Below are positions 57,336 to 64,000 of a stretch of DNA of 64,000 nt, in pieces; within the stretch, counting starts at the first letter, position 1, and each line of letters starts with the position of its first letter. The notes under the pieces were generated by a model. That model searched no databases. It saw only the letters and a list, made by a program, of their open reading frames with translations, and was not told the origin of the DNA. The position numbers were made by a program, and so were the translations under genes. This stretch comes from Tetracladium setigerum (lineage: Eukaryota; Ascomycota; Leotiomycetes; Helotiales): positions 3,472,001 through 3,536,000 of the forward strand of contig PZJY01000002.1 in the NCBI GenBank assembly GCA_031472005.1, given 5' to 3'.

Positions 57336-58454
57336 TTAAGCCTTGGCGAAAAGAGCCTCGTTCTCTTGTTGAGCCTTGATGAAAGCCTCCTTGAACAAGT
57401 TGGCGTCTGAAAATGTTGTCAGTACGATGGTTTATGTAGACTAGGAGGCGGTAAAGTTGAAAAGACTTACTCTCAGAGTTGGCAAAACGGATGGCAAGAG
57501 TTTGAGCCTCTGGTTCACCCTCACTGACATCTGCAGCAGCGTTCCAAACCCAACTTCTGTCACTGCCGACATTGGGGGAGAGCTTCATGTCAGGAACAAC
57601 TACAAAAAGCACACATTAGCCACCACACATCTGTATCTCGGAGTTCTAACCAAAGCACAAACATACCATAGTGGTTGGCGCAGACCTTCAAAGTCTTATC
57701 TCTACGCATAACCAAACGAGTCTTTCCATTCTCCTTGTGCTTCAACAATCGCACATCACCGGTACCACGCTCTCTCCACTCGTTGGTCTCACGGATAAAC
57801 TTGAAGAGCTTTGCACGCATCTTGAAGGTTTGCTCCTCGAGTTCCTCGTTGGTCTTGACGTCAACCTTCTCCGTGAGACGGATGACTGGCTCAAAGTGAA
57901 CATCCTCAGACTCTGGTGCCTCATCCTATATTTCGCAAACGCCCAATAATCAGTATCTGTAATATTTTACCCCGCAAATATATATATATCTGCGTTGGAG
58001 ATGGAGGGGTGGTGCCTACCTCAGGGTTCTCCCCAGCAGCAGCCTCCTTTTGAGCCTTTGCGGATCCAGAGTTATCACCACGGTCCTCATCCTCTACCTT
58101 CTCCTTCTTTGCTCCTCCACCAAACATAGAGAAAACATTGTCAGCGACGCCGGAAGCAGCCGTGGTAGCGGTGGTAGCGGCGGAAGCGGCAGCGGCTGTG
58201 GCCTGCTCGGTCAAAGTCTAAATAGATCGATCAGCAAAGAGAACAAACAAACAAACAATGCGCGGGCGGCCACCGCAGGGCGTGTCTGGCGCGCAATATT
58301 ATGTAGGTAGAGATCTTACTGGCTTCGCCTCCTCAGTTGCAGCAGGTGTAGTCTCGACCTTTGCGGGGGTCTCCTCAGTGCTGGCGAGCTTGGTCTCGGG
58401 CTCCTTTGCCTCGACGGCATCGATCTTAGGTGGGGTAGTGGTGGTGTCTGCCAT
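57336..58454 (-). CDS. yrb1: Ran-binding protein 1 (Yrb1)
   Basis: Five exons from ATG 58454 to TAA 57336-57338. The N-terminal ~110 residues are acidic, Ala/Thr/Glu-rich and disordered. The RanBD follows: EDVHFEPVIRLTEKVDVKTN, FKMRAKLFKFIRETNEWRER, GTGDVRLLKHKENGKTRLVM, RRDKTLKVCANHYVV, DRSWVWNAAADVSEGEPE and TLAIRFANSE. The RERGTG and WVWNAAAD elements are hallmark Ran-contact residues. Yrb1/RanBP1 binds Ran-GTP, stimulates RanGAP and helps release karyopherin cargo complexes in the cytoplasm. All exon joins keep frame, and the length fits the family with a slightly longer acidic N-terminus. Confidence 0.95.
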
Positions 58455-59230
58455 CGTGACTATTTGCTCGAGCGATGGAAATTTAATATGGGTTGCTTTG
58501 GTTTTGGTGTCAAAGGAATGCAGTGTCGTTCTTAAGATGTTGCAAAAATATCGAGGGGTCAAAATGAGTTGGCAAGCTTGATGAAGGAGGGACTGGTTTG
58601 TCCCGCCGCGCTAGTGAAAATTCGCTAAACTTTAGCGCCAAAAGGGTGGGGTTGAAGTGCGTTTATTGCACATGGGCTTCTTTCAGCCAAATATCAACAA
58701 AGAAACGTGTCGTCACACAGTCTGACTTCACTTTTCATATCTTCGCTTTCCCCCTGAAGTCTCTAATAGTAAAGAATTTGCTATTATGGTGCACAAATCA
58801 CGTCATGTCACTTTCAAAGTCAAGCCCGCAAAATCACAAACAAATTATTGATTTAAATTTTATGGCTGGATATTCACGACCTTCCACTCATACATTACTT
58901 TCAGGAACTTAAATTTATCAAGGGTATTGCTGCGTACTTAAGAAACCTATGCTACCAGATAATACACCTTCCCTGGCTCCTTTTTTAAAAAAAAAAAAAG
59001 GTAGCCTGGTGTCGAATCTCAGAAAAAAAAGACCGCAACGATTACCCTTAATCAATAAGATAGCTCCGATCCATTGTTGCGCTCAAGCAAAGTAGCATCC
59101 ATTCCTCCAAGTCCCAGCCCATCCATTCATCCCATTCCCAACCTTACTGAAAAAGAAAGCAAAAAAGAATAGACAAATGCACCACCAAACTCCAAATCCA
59201 TCCTGTAATGTGATATCACTCAACTCTCGA
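58455..59230. other. Intergenic, yrb1 promoter
   Basis: Between two minus-strand genes. An A-run (about 58987-58999) and AT-rich patches are present; no coding sequence is supported. Confidence 0.45.
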
Positions 59231-61783
59231 CTAGCGCGAGCGCTTTGCTTCTCTCTTGCGAGAACAAGTAATCTTCTCAGACTTCGCTGATGATTTCTTG
59301 CCATGCATCCCACACTTGGAATGCTCTTTCTGCTTTCCCACGAAAACAAAGGCCGCTCGCTTCTTGTACTCTTCGTACTCGGCTTGTTTGCCCTGCAGTT
59401 GCAACCAGACGAGCTTCGACTTGACCTGAGCCTTCAGCAAACCCTTCTCCAAAGGTCGTTGAAGTTTCTGTAGTGACTTGTATCCATTTAGGATTTGGGC
59501 TTCTGCTTGGCTAGTGATTTCCTTAGAAACAATCGCCCCGCGTTTGGCCAACTCGAATGAGGCGCTTTTGGCAACATCGGTAATGGCTTGGCCTGCGCTG
59601 GCAGCTTGCTGGGCAGCCTTCTCCTTAACTTCCTCCAATGTCGGCACACTGGATCGTGCATTACTCATTGCCTCAACGACAGCTGCCTGTGCCTCCTTGA
59701 CGCGAGAATCAACCAGATTAAAATCTTCCGCAATGAACGAGTAGATTTTGGACACTGCATTTTGAAGGGACTGAGATGTGGTGGTCCCAAAATCGATTTG
59801 GAAAGTCTCGTTGACTCGTGGCTTTTTCGTGGTGATGATCGAGATATTCAAAAGTCCATAAGCTTCGCTCTTGGCCAATAGTAGAATAATTCCATCGTCA
59901 GAGCTATAAGCTCGCTCGGTATCAACAGTCACATTGTTTCTTGTAATATTGACGGCCATGGCCTCCTTCGCAAGCCAGCTGAGTTTAGTAGCCGAAGGAA
60001 TCCGAATCAAAATCTCTCGTTCACCCATGATTTCTGCTGTGCAGAGAGTTTTGTTGGGTTTGCCAGTATTGGGAGGCAATTTCGGTAGCTTCAAAACCTC
60101 CATCGAAGGCAGAACCGAGAGACTGTTTGGACCAGGCGAATGCACAACCGTGATTGTGCGTGTGGAAGTCTTCACCACCTGCAAAGAAGCAACCGAAGTA
60201 AGGCTTGGGACAACGGCCGAAGAAATTGTTGTGGTTGTAGAGGAAATGGAGAGAGCCGGTACTGTTTTGCTATTGATCGAAATAGCTGGTGCAGAGGCTG
60301 AACGATAGCTCGCCAAGTTGGTAAGAGCAGTTGCGAGAATACTCATGAGAAGTACTCCAACAGAAAGGAGGGTTCTCGCATTTGCTCGTGTCCAGGTGCG
60401 TACGCCCGAAAGGCGATTCTTCAGTCCACTGACATCTTCTTTCTTGGCGTTTTCGTAATCGTCGATAATATTCTCGATTTTTGCAGGTGCACCCGATGGT
60501 TCATATAGGCCTGTGAGATATGCCAAATTTCTGCTCATCTGCCTGGCATCGATGTTCAAAAATGAAGAGAGGTCGATTGGGAGACGTTGATGTATGATAT
60601 TTCCTCTTCCCTTTGGATCTCGGGACTCCAGACACATGTGAACAGCATGTTGATCCAGCGTCATGCAACTCCCGCGATCGAAAAGCGGCTTGTGTGAGAT
60701 GACGATACAAGGAACAGAATGGCGGCTCATAAACTTTCTCGCCAGCGTTCTTGTGCGTTTGGCCTCGACGCTATCTCCACTCCAGCAGTAGAAGACAGCA
60801 ACTTGTGGAATCTCCCAAACCGGCTCGACAATAAATCCTTTCCCATCAGGCACTGAGTGGTATGAGACGCTCTCGTCAATAGTCAACTTGATGACATCTG
60901 CCTTGTCCGGCTTATCCTCGTATTTCATGGCCTCCGCAAATGTGCAGTCTTCAACTTTGATTTGGAAACCAGAGGAGTGCATCAACTCGATTTCTTCCGA
61001 TCTGAATGCTGAGATGGGCACAACGCTGTAAAGTTGGGACTGAGACTGTCGAAGCTTGCCACTCTCCACAGAAGCAGTAAGAGAGCTAGCAATCTTGTGG
61101 ATGATGTCTTGCTTGGCCGAATGACTGCCAACGTAGAGTATTCGTAGAGGATCCCGAGTAGACAAGCCCTGCTTGGTCATAGTCTGACGGACCGTGACAG
61201 AAAGGCGTGCTGGTGGGTTTTGAAGCATCATGTCCTTCACAGTTTTCGCCGTCTGTTCCTCGCTGAACTCCTCCACTGTATGCTTCACCGAGACCGTTTC
61301 CGTACCCAGAGAGTGTGGTTCCTCAAATTCGATGGGCTGGGGGAGTGACTTGTCGAGCTCGTCGAAGAGTGCATGGGAGCTTCTGCCTATCGTGGGAGTA
61401 TTGAAGGCAGCCGTCTCTCCTAGACTTCGAAGAGCTGGGATAGACGACTGCTGGTTGTCTTCGTCCCCACTGTCTTCATCACTCTGCTCTGTATCTGCCA
61501 GACTGGCTACGTCGTCATCTGGACGTCCAACATCGGTTGAAGCTATCGAGGCAGTAGCACGACCATCACGGCTCTCGCCATCGGTGTCGATGAACTCGTA
61601 TGTGGAACCAGCAAGGCTGCTCTCGTCATCCAGATCCTCGTTTCTGGATGGCATGCTTGCGGAGGTATACTGAACCCAGTTGGTAACTCTGTTGTCTGCC
61701 CTAGGGAGAACAGGAAATCGAAGTTCGCTCGAAGATCGATCTAGGGTTTGGGAAGAAGGGGGAGCGGGGTTGTCGCTGGCCAT
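59231..61783 (-). CDS. Single-pass membrane protein of unknown function
   Basis: An uninterrupted frame of 850 codons from ATG 61783. The N-terminal ~140 residues are Ser/Asp/Glu-rich. Residues ~200-440 form a globular region with Rossmann-like strands (PLRILYVGSHSAKQDIIHKI, WEIPQVAVFYCWSGD, RHSVPCIVISHKPLF) but no recognised motif. A clear membrane helix lies near residues 473-495 (LLSVGVLLMSILATALTNLA). Beyond it come Ser/Thr-rich sequence and N-glycosylation sequons (NIT, NVT, NIS, NET), suggesting a lumenal or extracellular side. The Ala/Glu-rich amphipathic helices and a basic Lys/Arg tail follow. The lack of introns is unusual here. I do not recognise the family; it may be a fungal-specific sensor or organelle-membrane protein. 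Confidence 0.85.
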   Translation of the reverse strand: MASDNPAPPSSQTLDRSSSELRFPVLPRADNRVTNWVQYTSASMPSRNEDLDDESSLAGSTYEFIDTDGESRDGRATASIASTDVGRPDDDVASLADTEQSDEDSGDEDNQQSSIPALRSLGETAAFNTPTIGRSSHALFDELDKSLPQPIEFEEPHSLGTETVSVKHTVEEFSEEQTAKTVKDMMLQNPPARLSVTVRQTMTKQGLSTRDPLRILYVGSHSAKQDIIHKIASSLTASVESGKLRQSQSQLYSVVPISAFRSEEIELMHSSGFQIKVEDCTFAEAMKYEDKPDKADVIKLTIDESVSYHSVPDGKGFIVEPVWEIPQVAVFYCWSGDSVEAKRTRTLARKFMSRHSVPCIVISHKPLFDRGSCMTLDQHAVHMCLESRDPKGRGNIIHQRLPIDLSSFLNIDARQMSRNLAYLTGLYEPSGAPAKIENIIDDYENAKKEDVSGLKNRLSGVRTWTRANARTLLSVGVLLMSILATALTNLASYRSASAPAISINSKTVPALSISSTTTTISSAVVPSLTSVASLQVVKTSTRTITVVHSPGPNSLSVLPSMEVLKLPKLPPNTGKPNKTLCTAEIMGEREILIRIPSATKLSWLAKEAMAVNITRNNVTVDTERAYSSDDGIILLLAKSEAYGLLNISIITTKKPRVNETFQIDFGTTTSQSLQNAVSKIYSFIAEDFNLVDSRVKEAQAAVVEAMSNARSSVPTLEEVKEKAAQQAASAGQAITDVAKSASFELAKRGAIVSKEITSQAEAQILNGYKSLQKLQRPLEKGLLKAQVKSKLVWLQLQGKQAEYEEYKKRAAFVFVGKQKEHSKCGMHGKKSSAKSEKITCSRKREAKRSR

Positions 61784-62956
61784 GGTCGTCGTTAGCCTTG
61801 CTGAACGGGAGGTGGCATACCACGATTCGAAGGACGAGGACGTGTGTTTCAGGAGATGAAGGAGGTCGGAGACAGGTTGATGTGCACAAGTGAAAGTGAA
61901 AGAAGATGTAGGAAAGAGAGAGAGGAAGATCTTACTCTGGACTCGAAGGGACTCAAGTCCTCGCTTTTGACCAGGGGTTGGGGGTTGTGGTGAATGAGTG
62001 CCTCGCGCTGCCTGATGAGTCGGGAGACGAGAAGCGTGGAATTCAAGACGACCAACGAACCTATTTCGTAGCTTGAAGTTTGAGCCGTCGGCGAGACGCT
62101 AGCTCGAATTCAAAAGTATCCACGGTTTTGAAAGTGAAGATTTAATGGAAGTAAGGAGAGAAAGGCAGTAGCAGTGACGGTTCAGCAAACGTGGTGTGTA
62201 GTAGGTAGTATCTAGGTATCCACGAGGCGTTGGCGTTGTAGGCGGAGGAGGGGTTATGCCTTACCTGATTGCGATAAGCAACGTCAACAAGCGGCAAAGA
62301 TCCCTCACACATGGTCCCGTGTCTTTCTCTTCCTTTTCCTATTTAGCATATTATAATATTCACTTATCCCTTATCCTTTTTGCCTTCTTATTAATCTTTC
62401 TTCTCCGAATCCTTGGAGCACTTATTTATTTATTAAATTAACCTTGCGATTATATAATAAATATCTATTAACGACGACAGAATTCCCCATCATACTGATA
62501 CTCCACGGTACCGCGGATCTGAGCGGGGCGACACACTCCACCTCGCTACAGGACAGGACATCCCTCCGGCTGTTTGCTTGGCTTTGTTATCATCATCAGC
62601 GGGGAGGATGTCGTTCGAGAATCTACCCAGCACGCCCTTTTCAACGCAGGACCTCAACATTGCAATAATATCCGCTACGAAGAACTGTCAACCATTCTGT
62701 TTAATTGATACCACTTGGGGATAGTGTTAAGAATACTGAATTTCTCGTTGACATTATTTCTAGAAAGTTTGACGAGCTTACGAAATGAAGCACACTTGCT
62801 CTAGCCAGCCTGTCATAAGCGATCACGGAGAGTAGGAGTCATATGATCAATCTTCAGACTTGTTCCTAGGCATTTCGACCTTTTATCTATCCATGCGAGT
62901 GTACAAGTCCATCCTATCCCATCCTATCCTGGGAGTATCATATCCACTCTATTCTA
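61784..62956. other. Intergenic, no gene seen
   Basis: It holds the promoter of the 850-codon gene and the 3' flank of the thiolase gene. An AT-rich block at about 62340-62470 (Ts and As with TTATATAATAAATA) stands out against its surroundings. No coding sequence is supported. Confidence 0.45.
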
Positions 62957-64000
62957 TTATTCCGCAACCCAAACAGCTGCCATTCCCATCCCCGTCCCAA
63001 CACACATACTAGTCACGCCAACCTTTCCTCCCGTCCTCCTCAACTCATACAACAACGTACTAACCTGTCGAGCACCAGTGCATCCCAAAGGATGTCCAAA
63101 AGCAATCGCACCACCCTTGGGGTTAACCTTGCTCATATCCAAGCCCAGCTCGTTCGCGCACCAAACACACTGACTGGCAAATGCCTCGTTGATCTCAAAG
63201 ATATCAACATCATCCTTGGTGATGCTGGTCTTCTCAAATACCTTGGGGATGGCAGCCCATGGACCGACACCCATAAGTAGAGGTGCGACACCAACAATAG
63301 ATGCGGCGACGTATTTACCGAGAATCTTTTGGCCGAGGCGTTCGGCTGTTGACCGCTTCATAAGGAGCACGGCAGCAGCACCATCTGAAATTTGGGAAGC
63401 ATTTCCAGCGTGGATGCCGCCATCCTTTGCGAATGCTGGCTTGATCTTGCTCAAGCTCTCAGCGGTGATGCCAGGGCGGACACCATCGTCTTTCTTGACC
63501 TCGATCTCCTTGATATCTCCAGTCTTGGGGTCTTCCCACTTGACGGTAAGTGGAGCAATCTCCTCATCGAATAATCCAGCTTCTTGTGCCTTCAATGCCT
63601 TTTGATATGAAGATGCTGCGAAGGCATCCTGTGCTGTGCGGGTAATACCACGGTCCTTTGCCATCTTCTCAGAGAGGACTCCCATGGGTACTTTGCAGTT
63701 CTTGGCCTCTGGGTGAGAGTCGAGGAGTTCAGAGAATTCGGTAACGGCTCCTGGGCTGTATGGTAGGTTATGTTAGCATTGTTTTACATGCAGTCTCTCG
63801 TTGCATATCTTCATTGCAACTATCAATACTAAAAGTTGATACATACCCATACTGCAAACTCATACTCTCCACACCAGCACCAACACCGACCTCAATCATC
63901 CCACTACTAATCGCATTCGCAATATCCACACATGCCTGCAACCCACTACTACATTGTCTGTTCAATGCCTTCACCGCAGACGAAACTGGGAATCCTGCCG
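62957..64000 (-). CDS. 3-ketoacyl-CoA thiolase, partial (5' end outside window)
   Basis: The 3' part of the gene: one exon 63755-62957, an intron 63756-63846, and the exon upstream of it running past the window edge. The first catalytic Cys is in ALNRQCSSGLQA, the His is in AFGHPLGCTGARQ and the second Cys is in TSMCVGTGMGMAA, so the active site is complete. FDEEIAPL, GNASQISDGAAAVLLM and FEINEAFASQ are further thiolase signatures. The sequence is closest in style to peroxisomal beta-oxidation thiolase (yeast Pot1/Fox3), which cleaves 3-ketoacyl-CoA to acetyl-CoA. The N-terminal PTS2, needed to prove peroxisomal targeting, lies outside the window. Confidence 0.94.

Noticed and set aside
1..64000. 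tRNA, rRNA, CRISPR array, transposon or phage elements
   Set aside because: No cloverleaf with a proper T-arm, no rRNA-like stretch, no spaced direct repeats and no transposase or reverse-transcriptase motifs were seen on either strand by eye; a dedicated RNA search would be needed to exclude short RNAs.

Overview
The window is nuclear DNA of a filamentous ascomycete (Pezizomycotina). Most genes carry short introns (about 45-115 nt) with GTAAGT/GTATGT-type donors and CTAAC-like branch sites. The gene set includes HET-C, a HET-domain protein, a WSC-domain peroxidase, fungal Dot1 and Atg16. The style would suit a leotiomycete, but that is only an impression. No tRNA, rRNA, transposon, CRISPR array or plasmid/phage element was recognised.

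Layout. 1-5 kb: a small basic orphan protein (+) and het-c (-). 5.9-9.6 kb: fatty acid 2-hydroxylase (scs7, +) and an RBM39-type splicing factor (+). 11.6-16.8 kb: a coiled-coil orphan (+) facing a vWA-domain protein (-). 18-24 kb: a HET-domain gene (-) divergent from a tail-anchored heme-oxygenase-like gene (+). 24.7-29.7 kb: an EamA/SLC35F-type transporter (-), ypt7/Rab7 (-) and atg16 (+), the last two head to head. 29.9-40.4 kb: dot1 (-), a YML020W-like hydrolase-fold protein (-) and rrp5 (+). 41-48 kb: a Tim17-family protein (-), eIF4B/tif3 (+) and a JMJD7-like hydroxylase (-). 49.9-53.5 kb: a secreted heme peroxidase with four WSC modules (+). 55-64 kb, all on the minus strand: taf14, RanBP1 (yrb1), an 850-residue single-pass membrane orphan and a peroxisomal 3-ketoacyl-CoA thiolase cut by the window end.

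Most genes are housekeeping: ribosome biogenesis, translation, splicing, chromatin, nuclear transport, vacuole/autophagy traffic and lipid metabolism. The accessory flavour comes from the two heterokaryon-incompatibility-type genes and the WSC peroxidase.

The strongest unexpected signal is about the sequence itself. At least five otherwise intact conserved genes (heme-oxygenase-like, EamA transporter, dot1, rrp5, taf14) each lose frame once, always by one missing base in a mononucleotide run. The HET gene may hold a sixth case. This looks like homopolymer undercalling in the assembly rather than gene decay, and a user of this annotation should treat those genes as probably intact. The best biological leads are the ypt7-atg16 divergent promoter, the peroxidase-4xWSC architecture, a perfect hairpin upstream of tif3, and repeated intergenic palindromes.
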